64,000 nucleotides of DNA from Xanthomonas codiaei. Its GTDB lineage: Bacteria > Pseudomonadota > Gammaproteobacteria > Xanthomonadales > Xanthomonadaceae. The notes below the pieces were generated by a model. The model saw only the letters and a list, made by a program, of their open reading frames with translations, made no database searches and was not told the DNA's origin. Positions 25,233 to 35,078 of this stretch are shown piece after piece; position 1 is the first letter of the stretch, and each line of letters begins with the position of its first letter. The stretch spans positions 1 to 64,000 of the forward strand of contig NZ_MDEC01000020.1 in NCBI RefSeq assembly GCF_002939785.1, written 5' to 3'. Made by a program: the position numbers and the translations under genes.

Positions 25233-27212
25233 ATGTTCCCCACCATGCGCCAAGCACTCGCCGTTGCCGTGTCGCTGACCTGTACCTGTGCAGGGGCCGC
25301 GAACGCTGCTGCGCAGCCATCGGCCAGATTCGATCCACTGGTGTTGTTCGCGCCGCTGCAATTGCCCGACGCCCCCAATGCCTACCGGAGCGGCAGCGGT
25401 GTGCCCGGCCCGCTGTTCTGGCAGAACCGTGCCGATTACCAGTTGCAGGCCAGCATCGACCCGGCCAGCCACACGCTCAGCGGCGAGGCCGCGATCCGCT
25501 ATACCAACCACAGCCCCGACACCTTGAGCGTGTTGTGGCTGCAGCTGGATCAGAACATCTACCGCGCCGACGCACGCGCCGCCGCCAGCCGCCCGTCTGG
25601 GCGCACCCAGTTCACCGACGGCATGCAGATCGCCAGCGTGGAGATCGACAGCGGCGGGAAGCGTCAGCCTGCGCACTTCCTCATCGACGACACCCGCATG
25701 CGGGTGGACCTGCCGCAGCCGCTGGCCGGGCAGGGCAAGGCGCTGACCTTGCACATCCGTTACCGCTACCGCATTCCCGGTACCTGGGGCGGGCGCACCG
25801 CCTACAGCGCCAGCAAGCAGGGCGAGATCTACGAAGTAGCGCAGTGGTATCCGCGCATGGCCGTCTACGACGATCTGCGCGGCTGGGACACGCAGCCATA
25901 CCTGGGCTCGGAGTTCTACCTGGAATATGGCGATTTCGATTATGCGGTGACCGTGCCGGCAGGTTTCCTGGTGGTCGGCTCCGGTGCGCTGACCAATCCG
26001 TCCGAGGTACTCAGCCGCGCCGAGCAACAGCGGCTGCAGCAGGCGCGTGGCAGCGATCGCACGGTGCTGATCCGCACGCCGGCAGACGTCGCGGCAGCGG
26101 CAGCGGCGCCGGCAGGGCCGGGGACGCGTACCTGGCGCTTCCATATGGAGCACACCCGCGACGTGGCGTTTGCCGCATCGCCTGCGTTCGTGTGGGATGC
26201 CGCACGCATCGACCTGCCCGGCGGCAAGCAGTCGTTGGCGATGTCGGTGTATCCGGTGGAAGCGGTGGGTGCGGACAAGTGGAATCGCTCCACCGAATAC
26301 GTCAAGGGCGCGATCGAACATTTCTCGCAGTGGTATGCGTACCCGTGGCCGGCGGCGATCAACCTGGGCGGCTACGGCGCCGGCATGGAATATCCGGGCA
26401 TCGTGTTCGATGGTTTCGAGGACGGCGGCAAGGACCTGTTCTGGATCACTGCGCACGAGATCGGCCACACCTGGTTTCCGATGATCGTCGGCTCCAACGA
26501 ACGCCGCCACGCGTTCATGGACGAGGGCTTCAACACCTTCATCGATGTCTATGCATCGGATGCCTTCAACAAGGGCGAGTACGCGCCCAAGCGCGATTCG
26601 GAATATGCGCCCAAGGGCGGAAATCCGGTCGATGAGATCCTGCCGTTGCTGGCCGACCGTAGCGCGCCGACGCTGATGGACATCGCCGATGCCACCAGCG
26701 AGACCTACCGTCATCGGCTGACCTATTTCAAGGGCGCGCTGGGCCTGGTGCTGCTGCGCGAACAGATTCTGGGGCCGGAACGCTTCGACCCGGCGTTTCG
26801 CAAGTACATCGCCAGCTGGGCCTACAAGCATCCCACCCCGTCGGATTTCTTCCGCCTGATGGAAAGCGAGAGCGGCGAAGACCTGGGCTGGTGGTGGCGC
26901 GGCTGGTACTTCAACAACTGGCAGCTGGACATGGGCATCACCCGGGCGCAGTACGTCGACCAGGATCCGGCCAAGGGGCTGCGGCTCACTCTGCGCAGCC
27001 GCCAGCCACTGGTGATGCCGGTCACCGTGCGCGTGGACCTGGCCGACGGCAGCCACCTGGACCGCCGCGTGCCGGTGGAAACCTGGCTGCAGAACGCCAC
27101 GCCCACGCTGACCCTGCCGACCACCCAGAAAGTGCTGCACGTGACGCTGGACCCGGAGCATGCGCTGCCCGACGCGGATCGGAGCGACGACCGGCTGGAT
27201 GCGATCGGCTGA
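25233..27212 (+). CDS. Secreted M1-family zinc metallopeptidase
   Basis: 659 residues. A signal peptide covers about residues 1-25 (MFPTMRQALAVAVSLTCTCAG...ANA). The catalytic site is HEIGH (408-412), with the third zinc ligand E431 eighteen residues after the second histidine, the M1 aminopeptidase pattern HExxH-x18-E. YGAGMEYPGIV upstream corresponds to the GxMEN substrate-binding segment, in the GMEYP variant seen in bacterial secreted M1 proteins. Probably periplasmic or extracellular. It is a single gene, with no operon partner apparent. Confidence 0.92.
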   Translation: MFPTMRQALAVAVSLTCTCAGAANAAAQPSARFDPLVLFAPLQLPDAPNAYRSGSGVPGPLFWQNRADYQLQASIDPASHTLSGEAAIRYTNHSPDTLSVLWLQLDQNIYRADARAAASRPSGRTQFTDGMQIASVEIDSGGKRQPAHFLIDDTRMRVDLPQPLAGQGKALTLHIRYRYRIPGTWGGRTAYSASKQGEIYEVAQWYPRMAVYDDLRGWDTQPYLGSEFYLEYGDFDYAVTVPAGFLVVGSGALTNPSEVLSRAEQQRLQQARGSDRTVLIRTPADVAAAAAAPAGPGTRTWRFHMEHTRDVAFAASPAFVWDAARIDLPGGKQSLAMSVYPVEAVGADKWNRSTEYVKGAIEHFSQWYAYPWPAAINLGGYGAGMEYPGIVFDGFEDGGKDLFWITAHEIGHTWFPMIVGSNERRHAFMDEGFNTFIDVYASDAFNKGEYAPKRDSEYAPKGGNPVDEILPLLADRSAPTLMDIADATSETYRHRLTYFKGALGLVLLREQILGPERFDPAFRKYIASWAYKHPTPSDFFRLMESESGEDLGWWWRGWYFNNWQLDMGITRAQYVDQDPAKGLRLTLRSRQPLVMPVTVRVDLADGSHLDRRVPVETWLQNATPTLTLPTTQKVLHVTLDPEHALPDADRSDDRLDAIG

Positions 27213-27540
27213 GTGTCGCGTGCGCACGCGCTGCATCCTGTCGCAGGCGCGAGGAGCCGTCGCCACGTACTGCGTGGGTTGCCTGTGGTGTGCATCCAAT
27301 CGATTGCGATGGTGGTGCTGGCGATGTCATGCCTCGGGCGCGGCGGCCGTGGCACAGATGTGTCTGCGGCGGTGGCGGTCCGATGGCGGCCCGTCGCCGG
27401 ATTGCCACCGCCCTCGTCGCATCGCGTGCCGCCGTCGCGCTCGCGCTGCAGGGTTTGCGCAGTCGCCGTGGGTGGCTGCGGCGCGGTGGATGCATTGTGC
27501 AACTTTAACCGCATTGGTCGACGGTTTCGGCGCAATTGGA

Positions 27541-27554
27541 TGATAACGCTTACA
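27541..27554. promoter_or_regulatory. LacI-family operator-like site (distal)
   Basis: TGATAACGCTTACA is an imperfect 14-bp dyad (half-sites TGATAAC and TGTAAGC on opposite strands) with a central CG, as in LacI-family operators. It lies about 400 bp upstream of the receptor start and 142 bp from the second site. Confidence 0.45.
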
Positions 27555-27682
27555 GCCGCGCCGCCATTACATGGCGTATACGGACTCAAGCGACTGCGGT
27601 ATCGGCTGTAACAATGCCTGTCCATCACTATGCTGCAACGCACGGTGACAAGCCCTTCGACGCCTGACTAGTCTGCACAACG

Positions 27683-27696
27683 TGTTAGCGCTATCA
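27683..27696. promoter_or_regulatory. LacI-family operator-like site (proximal)
   Basis: TGTTAGCGCTATCA matches its own reverse complement (TGATAGCGCTAACA) at 12 of 14 positions and has the AGCGCT core common to LacI-type operators that control carbohydrate TonB receptors in this genus. It lies about 255 bp upstream of the receptor start. No LacI gene is in the window. Confidence 0.55.
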
Positions 27697-27949
27697 CTGG
27701 CCGACACGTCGTGCAGGAGATGCCGCGCAGGCGTTCGCGACACCAGGGTGTCGACGCTGTCTGCGCAAGGGATGCACCGCACAACGCAGGTTGGCGATCG
27801 AAGGGGCGATTGCCGGCGTGCGCGCTAGGGGACCTTATTGAAGAGCAGTACTGTTCGCCACCGCCATCGGGCGGTGGTCATGACTCTGCCGTGTCGCACA
27901 CCGCGACAACGGCCGTAGGCGGTTGGACTCCACTCCCGAGGACACAGCG

Positions 27950-30900
27950 ATGCGTCGTACGTTGAGCAGCTTCAAGTCGAAGGCCATGTTTACCTTCGTC
28001 GGTGGCCTGTTGGTCATCAATCCCGCATTTGCGCAAGACGTCGCTCCGCCGCCGCCCGCGCCGCAGTCCAGCAGCGATGCCGCCACCACGCTCGACACCG
28101 TCACCGTCACCGGTATCCGCAGCAGCCTCGACCAATCGATGGGCATCAAGCGCGATGCCGCCGGCGTGGTGGATGCGATCAGTGCCGAGGATATCGGCAA
28201 GTTCCCCGATACCAACCTGGCCGAATCGCTGCAGCGCATCACCGGCATCTCGATCGAGCGCCGCGACGGCGAAGGCGCGCAGGTCACCGCGCGCGGCTTC
28301 GGCCCGCAGTTCAATACCGTCACCCTCAACGGCCGGCTGATTCCCGGCGCCGATGCGTTCGGCGCGCCCGGCCAGACCCCGATCGGCGGCGTGGACGTGG
28401 GTACGCGCGCGTTCAACTTCGCCCAGCTCGCTTCCGAAGCCATCACCGGCATCGAGGTGTTCAAGACCAGCCGCGCCACCGCGCCCAGCGGCGGTATTGG
28501 CGCCACCATCAATATCCAGACCGACAAGCCGTTCAATCACGATGGCGTGGTGGCCAATGCCGGCGCCAAGATGGTGTCCGACCGCTCGCAGCCGTTCGGC
28601 GATTCGCTCACGCCGGAAGTGTCGGGCATCTTCAGCTATACCAACCCCGACAAGACCTTCGGCATCGGCCTGAGCGCCAGCTACCAGAAGCGCCACGGCG
28701 GTTCGGTGCAGGCCACCGAAAATCGCTGGAACATCCAGCGCTGGACCGGTACCGACCCGGCGTTGCGTCCGGACACGGTGGTCACCAATGCACCGGCGAT
28801 CGGCCAGCTGTACGGCATGCCCAACGACATCCGCTATGCGTTCGCCGATTTCCAGCGCGAGCGCATGAACGGCCAGGCGGTGATGCAGTTCGCTCCCAGC
28901 GACAGCCTCACCCTGACCCTGGATTACACCTACTCGTCCAACGAAATCCGCGAAGAACGTGGCGAGCAGGGCATCTGGCTGCAACGCGCCAACAGCTTCA
29001 CCGACCTGACCTTCGATACCGGCCAGACGGTCGCCACGCCGGTCTACCTGCGCGACGTGCCCAATGGCGCCAAGGACTTCGGCATGGAGCAGCAGCGCAA
29101 CGAGCAGAAGTACACGCTCGGCTCGCTCGGCTTCAATGCGGATTGGCAGGTGAGCGAGCGCTTCCAGTTGACCTTCGATGCGCACAACTCCAAGACCCAG
29201 AGCCTGCCCAACGATCCGGTCACCGGCGGCAGCGCCACCTATTTCAGCTTCGCCGGCACCAACAATTGCACCAACGGTCCGTCCTGCGGCGGGCAGTGGG
29301 CGCAGGAGCTGTGGTTCAACAACTCGCTGCCGATCGGCGCACGTACCTGGTATCCCACCGTCGCCGATTCGCTGGCCGGCACCAATGGCGTGGTCAACCC
29401 GGACTTCACTACCAACAATCTCGGCTCGCAGGTGCAACGCATCTATTATCAAAAGCAGGTGACCGAAACCAAGGAAGGTCGCCTGGACGGCAAGTTCGAT
29501 TTCGACGACGGGCGCTTCCAGTTCGGCGTCAGCTCGTCCAACACCACCATGCATCGCCTGACCAGCGACACCTATTCCGCGCTGGGCGATTGGGGCGTGG
29601 CCAATGCCGGCAGGGAGCCGGGCATGACGGCCTTGCTGCGGCCGGTGAGCATCGTCGGCATGTTCGACGACTTCAATCCCAACGGCGCTGCCCGCAACGC
29701 CTGGCGCGGCGACGCCAGCCAGCTGGCATTGTGGGGCGGCAGCCAATACGGCGCGGCCACGCGCTACAACCCGCTCTACAGCTCCGACAACCAGGTCGAA
29801 GAAAAGACCCGCGCCGCCTACGTGCAACTGGAACTGACCGGCGATATCTCCGGCATGACCACCAACACGCGGCTGGGCCTGCGCTATGAGCGTACCGACG
29901 TGGAATCCACCTCGCAGGTGGCGACGCCGGTCGCGCTGCAATGGCAGGCCAACAACGACTTCCAGTTGCTGCGCTCTACCGAGCAGCAGCCCTTCAGCGA
30001 GAAGACCAGCTACAACTACATCCTGCCGAACCTGGACTTCAGCATCGACATCACCGACCAGCTGAAGGGCCGTGCCTCGTTCGGCCAGACCATCGCACGC
30101 GCGCCATACAACAACCTGCTGGCCGGGCCCACGCCCAACACCCCGGCGGGCTCGATCCTGATCAATCCTTCCAACCGCGCCAGTGGCGATTCGCAGACAC
30201 CGACCCTGGACCCGTTGGAATCGGACAACCTCGATCTGGCGCTGGAATGGTATTTCGCCGACGCCAGCTATGTGTCGGCCACGTTCTGGAACAAGCGCGT
30301 CAGCAACTTCCTCGGTACCACCGTATCGCGCGAAACCCTGTATGGGCTGACCGATCCCACCTCGGGTCCGGATGCGCAGGCGGCGCTGGCGTTCCTGCAA
30401 AGCGGCGCGTGTGCCGCCCAGGTCGGCGCCGCCGGCAACGACGTGGCCGCGGCCTGTTCGGCCAACGACACCTCGCTGTTCGCAGCCACTGCGCTGTTGC
30501 GCAACGCTGCCGCCACCGGTGGCCTGGCTGCCTACAACGGCAGCTCGGCGCAGAGCCTGGCGCTGGAAAACGCCTACGACCTGGTCGGTACGGCGGCCGA
30601 CCCGCTCTACCAGTTCGATGTCTCGCGGCCGATCAACCAGAACAAGGCCAACATCCACGGCTGGGAACTGGGGGGACAGTACTTCTTCGGTAGCAGCGGC
30701 TTCGGCATCTACGCCAACTACACCATCGTCGAAGGCGATGTGGCGTTCGACAACAACGTCATCGACCGCGACCAGTTCGCGCTGCTCGGCCTGAGCGATA
30801 CCGCCAACGTCATGCTGATGTTCGAAAAATACGGCTGGAGCGCACGCCTGGCCTGGAACTGGCGCGACGAATACCTGATCGCCGCCAACCAGGACGCCTC

Positions 30901-31105
30901 CAACCGCAACCCGTACTACGTGGAGGCTTACCAGCAGTTCGACCTGAGCGTCAGCTACGCGCTCAGCAAGCAGCTGTCGGTGGGCTTCGAAGCGATCAAC
31001 CTCACCGGCGAAGACGTGCGCTGGCACGGGCGTTCGGAGAAGCAGATCATCCGCCTGATCGATCAGCAGCCGCGTTACACGCTGGGCGTGCGCTACGCCT
31101 TCTAG
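27950..31105 (+). CDS. TonB-dependent outer-membrane receptor
   Basis: 1051 residues from the ATG at 27950 (MRRTLSSFKSKAMFTF), with GAGGA upstream. The signal peptide probably ends at AFA-QD near residue 30. LDTVTVTGIRSSLDQS serves as the TonB-box region, followed by a plug domain (DAISAEDIGKFPDTNLAESLQRITGISIERR, QVTARGFGPQFNTVTLNGR). The long beta-barrel ends in an aromatic YTLGVRYAF. The size and N-terminus fit the large carbohydrate-type receptors of Xanthomonas and Caulobacter, and the following SapC/JmjC/halogenase genes are their usual companions. Substrate unknown, perhaps an oligosaccharide given the LacI-type sites upstream. Confidence 0.93.
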   Translation: MRRTLSSFKSKAMFTFVGGLLVINPAFAQDVAPPPPAPQSSSDAATTLDTVTVTGIRSSLDQSMGIKRDAAGVVDAISAEDIGKFPDTNLAESLQRITGISIERRDGEGAQVTARGFGPQFNTVTLNGRLIPGADAFGAPGQTPIGGVDVGTRAFNFAQLASEAITGIEVFKTSRATAPSGGIGATINIQTDKPFNHDGVVANAGAKMVSDRSQPFGDSLTPEVSGIFSYTNPDKTFGIGLSASYQKRHGGSVQATENRWNIQRWTGTDPALRPDTVVTNAPAIGQLYGMPNDIRYAFADFQRERMNGQAVMQFAPSDSLTLTLDYTYSSNEIREERGEQGIWLQRANSFTDLTFDTGQTVATPVYLRDVPNGAKDFGMEQQRNEQKYTLGSLGFNADWQVSERFQLTFDAHNSKTQSLPNDPVTGGSATYFSFAGTNNCTNGPSCGGQWAQELWFNNSLPIGARTWYPTVADSLAGTNGVVNPDFTTNNLGSQVQRIYYQKQVTETKEGRLDGKFDFDDGRFQFGVSSSNTTMHRLTSDTYSALGDWGVANAGREPGMTALLRPVSIVGMFDDFNPNGAARNAWRGDASQLALWGGSQYGAATRYNPLYSSDNQVEEKTRAAYVQLELTGDISGMTTNTRLGLRYERTDVESTSQVATPVALQWQANNDFQLLRSTEQQPFSEKTSYNYILPNLDFSIDITDQLKGRASFGQTIARAPYNNLLAGPTPNTPAGSILINPSNRASGDSQTPTLDPLESDNLDLALEWYFADASYVSATFWNKRVSNFLGTTVSRETLYGLTDPTSGPDAQAALAFLQSGACAAQVGAAGNDVAAACSANDTSLFAATALLRNAAATGGLAAYNGSSAQSLALENAYDLVGTAADPLYQFDVSRPINQNKANIHGWELGGQYFFGSSGFGIYANYTIVEGDVAFDNNVIDRDQFALLGLSDTANVMLMFEKYGWSARLAWNWRDEYLIAANQDASNRNPYYVEAYQQFDLSVSYALSKQLSVGFEAINLTGEDVRWHGRSEKQIIRLIDQQPRYTLGVRYAF

Positions 31106-31542
31106 GCCGGCGGCACGGCGCTGGCGCGCACCGTCAGGTGGGTGCCGACGCGCCATGGAGTGGCATGTTCCCTGGACATGCTGCGCCCATGGCGCGGTCG
31201 TCGCTGGCTGACGGCCGTGCATCGCGCGCGCATCGCTCGCGCATCGTGCGTGCGGGGGCTCTTGTCCAGGCACCAGCCGAAGGTGGCGGGCGCAACCGCT
31301 GTGCCTGCCGTGCGGCGTCCACGCACGCGCGGTCTGCACGCATCGATGTGGTGAGTGTTCCCGACCGGGCGGCGCATGCAGGCACCGGGTGATTCGCGCT
31401 GCCGGTGCGGCGCGCATGCTGCCCTGCCGCTTGCCGGCCCGGGTTTTTTTGGCAATGCTCGGTGCCTGTCGCGTGCAGCGAGTGGGCGGCACGCCAATCG
31501 TTCAGTGCAGGCGTCCACCGCGGATGCCTGCGGGAGTCGTCG
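31106..31542. other. Gap between TonB receptor and sapC
   Basis: About 440 GC-rich bases. I see no gene or clear terminator. Separate transcription of the sapC group is possible. Confidence 0.45.
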
Positions 31543-32301
31543 ATGACGCGATATGCAGTGCTCAACAACGTGGCCCATCACGATGTGCGCGTGGTCCTGC
31601 GCTTCGGTGCCGAATTCGGGGATGCGGTCGGGCTGGTGCCGGCGTTCGTGACCGAGTACGCCGACCTGCAGCGCGAATACCCGCTGTTCTTCCGCAAGGA
31701 CCCCGCCACCGGTGGCTACCAATCGGTGGCCTTGCTGGGCTTTGCCCAGGACGAGAACCTGTTCCTGCACGAGGGCCGCTGGAGCGCCAACTACCTGCCC
31801 GGCATCGTCGCCAAGGGACCATTCCTGATCGGCTTCCAGGAGCAGCGGATCGACGGTGCGCTGGTGCAGGAGCCGGTGATCCATATCGACCTGGAGCACC
31901 CACGCGTCAGCCGCAGCGAGGGCGAGGCCGTGTTCCTGCCGCAGGGCGGCCACAGCCCGTACCTGGAACACATCATCGGTGTGCTGCGCGGCATTCGCGA
32001 AGGCGTGGACGCCGGGCAGGCCATGGCGGCAGCCTTCAATGCCCTGGGCCTGATCCAGCCAGTGCGCCTGGATGTTGCGCTGGATGCCACCCATACCGCC
32101 CACCTGGATGGGCTGTTCGCCATCGATCGCGAGCGACTTGCCGCACTCGAGGCGCAGCCCCTGCAGCAACTGCACCACGCCGGATACCTGGAAGGCGCCT
32201 TCCTGATGCTGGCATCGCTGCATAACGTGCGCCGCCTGATGGCCGAAAAGCAGCGCCGCCTGCAACACGCGCGCAATGCGCCTGTCGCTGCCCATGCCTG
32301 A
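31543..32301 (+). CDS. SapC-family protein
   Basis: 252 residues from the ATG at 31543 (MTRYAVLNNVAHHDVRV). It matches the SapC family: PAFVTEYADLQREYPLFFRKD, ALLGFAQDENLFL, YLPGIVAKGPFLIGF, then FLPQGGHSPYLEHI. The name comes from a Campylobacter S-layer-linked protein, but in Xanthomonas and relatives these genes follow TonB receptors. No signal peptide is visible. It overlaps the next gene's start by eight bases, indicating coupling. Biochemical role unknown. Confidence 0.85.
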   Translation: MTRYAVLNNVAHHDVRVVLRFGAEFGDAVGLVPAFVTEYADLQREYPLFFRKDPATGGYQSVALLGFAQDENLFLHEGRWSANYLPGIVAKGPFLIGFQEQRIDGALVQEPVIHIDLEHPRVSRSEGEAVFLPQGGHSPYLEHIIGVLRGIREGVDAGQAMAAAFNALGLIQPVRLDVALDATHTAHLDGLFAIDRERLAALEAQPLQQLHHAGYLEGAFLMLASLHNVRRLMAEKQRRLQHARNAPVAAHA

Positions 32302-33346
32302 TCGTATGGATGCACCCGCAAGCCCCGGCGCTGTTGCAGGCGCGATCGCCGAGCGCACCGATTGCACACCGGAATCGCTACCGCTTGCCGCACTGTGCGA
32401 GGCGGCCGAGCCGGTGGTGTTGCGTGGGGTCACACGCGATTGGTCGCTGGTACAGGCCGGCCTGCGCAGTCCGGACGAGGCGATGCACCAGCTGCGCGCC
32501 CACGACACCGGGCGCGCCTTGCAGTACTCCTATGGCGGGCCGGCAATCGCCGGCCGTCCGTTCTACACCGAGGACTGCAGCGCGCTGAATTTCGAGGTGC
32601 AGCGCGGCAGCCTGAGCAGCTTGCTGGATGCGATCGCCGCGCATCGCGATGACCTGCAACCGCCCACCTACTATCTGGCCTCGCTGCCTGTCGACGAGGG
32701 CTTGCCTGGCTTGCGCGCGCACAACGATCTGGATCTGGCGGCCAGCGGCATCGAGGTGCAGCCCAGCATCTGGATCGGCAATCGCGTCACCGCGTCCTGC
32801 CATTACGATGCACCGAACAACCTGGCGTGCTGCGTGGTAGGGCAGCGGCGCTTCACGCTGTTTCCCCCGGAGCAGGTGGCCAATCTCTACCCCGGGCCGC
32901 TCGATCCCACGCCGGGCGGGCAGGTGGTGAGCATGGTGGATATCGCTAATCCCGACCTGCAGCGCTACCCGCGATTTGCGCAGGCACAGCCGCATGCGCG
33001 TACCGCCGTGCTGGAGCCGGGCGATGCGCTGTTCATCCCGAGCATGTGGTGGCATCACGTGCAGTCGCTGCAGCCCTTCAACGTGCTGGTCAACTACTGG
33101 TGGAGCACCGCGCCCGCGCAGTTGCCGGCGGCGATGCCGGCGCTGTATCACGCGCTGTGGGCCATCCGCGACCGGCCCGTGGCAGAGAAGGAGGCATGGC
33201 GCGCCTTGTTCGATTACTACGTGTTCGGCCCGGCCGAGCGTGCCGGCGCGCATCTCCCCGAACCGGCGCGACAGGCGCTGGGGCCGATCGATCCCATCCT
33301 GGCGCGCCAGCTGCGCGCCATGCTGATCGGCAGGCTCAATCGTTGA
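32294..33346 (+). CDS. Cupin-like JmjC-domain Fe(II)/2-oxoglutarate oxygenase
   Basis: About 350 residues; starts at 32294 or 32306 are both plausible. The cupin/JmjC core shows the metal-binding HxD at H170 and D172 (SCHYDAPNNL), followed by VVGQRRFTLFPPEQVANLYPG and FIPSMWWHHVQSL, which supplies the distal histidine; these are hallmarks of bacterial JmjC hydroxylases related to FIH. It overlaps sapC by eight bases. A target, possibly a side chain in a partner protein, cannot be inferred. Confidence 0.85.
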   Translation: MPDRMDAPASPGAVAGAIAERTDCTPESLPLAALCEAAEPVVLRGVTRDWSLVQAGLRSPDEAMHQLRAHDTGRALQYSYGGPAIAGRPFYTEDCSALNFEVQRGSLSSLLDAIAAHRDDLQPPTYYLASLPVDEGLPGLRAHNDLDLAASGIEVQPSIWIGNRVTASCHYDAPNNLACCVVGQRRFTLFPPEQVANLYPGPLDPTPGGQVVSMVDIANPDLQRYPRFAQAQPHARTAVLEPGDALFIPSMWWHHVQSLQPFNVLVNYWWSTAPAQLPAAMPALYHALWAIRDRPVAEKEAWRALFDYYVFGPAERAGAHLPEPARQALGPIDPILARQLRAMLIGRLNR

Positions 33347-33524
33347 TGGACGGCACTGCGTTCAATGCCGATTGCCGGATGACTGCGCCGTCCATCGGCA
33401 GGGCGCGTGGCAGCGCATCCTCATGCCGTGTTGGTATCGATGTGCGTGCACGCCTTCTGCGGTGCCGAGCAGGATCGCTCCACATGGCAGCCGCCATTCC
33501 ACAACCAGTTCACGGGAGTTCGCA

Positions 33525-35045
33525 GTGACTCAGGCTCAGATTCGCAAGGTGGTCATCGCCGGCGGTGGCACGGCCGGCTGGATCGCCGCCGCCGCGCTGT
33601 CGCATCAGTTCCGCGATCTGCTCGACATCACCCTGGTCGAGTCCGAGCAGATCGGCACGGTGGGTGTCGGCGAATCGACGGTGCCGCCGATCCGCACCTT
33701 TCACCGGTTCCTGCAGATCGACGAGCAGGAGTTCCTGCGCGAGGTGGCGGGCACCTTCAAGCTCTCGATCTCCTTCGAGCACTGGCTGCGCCAGGGCGAT
33801 CGCTATATCCACCCGTTCGGTATCACCGGGCAGAGCACCCTGGTGTGCGCGTTCCATCATCTGTGGCTGGAAAGCCGGCGCCGCGGCATGGGCGGCAGCT
33901 TTGGCGATTACTGCCTGGAAACCGTGGCCTCGCGCGTGGACCGCTTCGCCTTGCCGCGCGAGCCCGCGGTCAACTACGCCTACCACCTCGATGCCGCGCT
34001 GTACGCGCGCTTCCTGCGTGCGCGCAGCGAGGCCTGTGGCGTCACCCGCATTGAGGGCCGGATCCAGCAGGTGACGGTGCACCCGGACAGCGGCGATGTC
34101 GCCAGCCTGGTGCTGGAAGACGGGCAGGTCATCGCCGGCGATCTGTTCATCGATTGCAGCGGTTTCCGCGGCCTGTTGATCGAGCAGACCCTGCACACCG
34201 GCTACGAAGACTGGAGCCACTGGTTGCCGTGCGACCGCGCGGTGGCGGTGCAGACCGAGGCGCTGGGCCCGCCGGTGCCGTACACGCGCGCCATCGCGCA
34301 CGAAGCCGGCTGGCGCTGGCATATTCCGCTGCAGCACCGTGTGGGCAACGGCCTGGTGTTCTCCAGCCGGCACCTGTCCGACGACGAGGCGCATGCCAAG
34401 CTGCTGCGCGACGTGGCCGCCCCCGCGGTGAAGGATCCCTGGATGGTGCCCTTCCGCACCGGCCGCCGGCTCAAGGCCTGGAACAAGAACGTGGTGTCGC
34501 TGGGCCTGGCCAGTGGTTTCATCGAGCCGCTGGAATCCACCAGCATCCACCTCACCATCTCGGCGGTGGTGCGGCTGCTGACGCTGTTCCCGGCGCAGGG
34601 CATCGCGCCGTCGCAGGTGCAGCTGTTCAACGATGTCAGCCGCGCCGAGATGGAACACGTGCGCGATTTCGTCACCTTGCACTACCACGCCACCCAGCGC
34701 GAGGAACCGCTGTGGCGGCAATGCCGCGAGATGGAGCTGCCGGAGTCGCTGGCAGTGCGCCTGCGCGCCTGGCGCGAGCGTGCGCACGCCTGGCAGGCGG
34801 CGGACGAATTGTTCCGGGTCGATTCCTGGACGCATGTGCTGATGGGCCAGGGCCTGATGCCGGAGCAACATCACCCGCTGACACGCGCGTTCTCCGACCA
34901 GGATCTGCAACGCCTGCTGGACGGCATCGCCCAGCCGATCCAGCAGGCGGTGGAGCAGTTTCCCTCGCAGCAGGCCTTCATCGAACGCTATTGCAAGGCA
35001 AGGCCGGAAGTGTGGGGAGCGCGCACGCCGGTCATGGCCCGCTAG
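33525..35045 (+). CDS. Flavin-dependent tryptophan-halogenase-family protein
   Basis: 506 residues from a GTG at 33525 with GGGAG upstream. N-terminal FAD-binding IAGGGTAGWIAAAAL, then TVGVGESTVPPI, and the family's WxWxIP motif as GWRWHIPLQHRVGNG. In bona fide halogenases the WxWxIP motif suppresses monooxygenation. Homologues beside TonB receptors, SapC and JmjC genes are widespread but mostly of unknown substrate. Whether it chlorinates tryptophan or a peptide is not shown here. Confidence 0.88.
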   Translation: MTQAQIRKVVIAGGGTAGWIAAAALSHQFRDLLDITLVESEQIGTVGVGESTVPPIRTFHRFLQIDEQEFLREVAGTFKLSISFEHWLRQGDRYIHPFGITGQSTLVCAFHHLWLESRRRGMGGSFGDYCLETVASRVDRFALPREPAVNYAYHLDAALYARFLRARSEACGVTRIEGRIQQVTVHPDSGDVASLVLEDGQVIAGDLFIDCSGFRGLLIEQTLHTGYEDWSHWLPCDRAVAVQTEALGPPVPYTRAIAHEAGWRWHIPLQHRVGNGLVFSSRHLSDDEAHAKLLRDVAAPAVKDPWMVPFRTGRRLKAWNKNVVSLGLASGFIEPLESTSIHLTISAVVRLLTLFPAQGIAPSQVQLFNDVSRAEMEHVRDFVTLHYHATQREEPLWRQCREMELPESLAVRLRAWRERAHAWQAADELFRVDSWTHVLMGQGLMPEQHHPLTRAFSDQDLQRLLDGIAQPIQQAVEQFPSQQAFIERYCKARPEVWGARTPVMAR

Positions 35046-35078
35046 CCATCCCGCGTTGGATCAGCGCCATCTGCTGCG

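Larger units (their letters stand above)
27213..27949. other. Regulatory region upstream of the TonB-dependent receptor
   Basis: About 740 bases with no convincing gene. It contains two LacI-type operator-like sites (27541-27554 and 27683-27696) and ends with a GAGGA ribosome site nine bases before the receptor start. Confidence 0.6.

Noticed and set aside
24621-27299. Long open frame antisense to soxR and the M1 peptidase
   Set aside because: Histidine/arginine-rich shadow translation without motifs; both genes on the other strand are certain.
27878-31492. Very long open frame antisense to the TonB receptor
   Set aside because: It mirrors the receptor's codon positions, has no ribosome site or recognisable domain and its composition is that of an antisense reading of GC-rich coding DNA.
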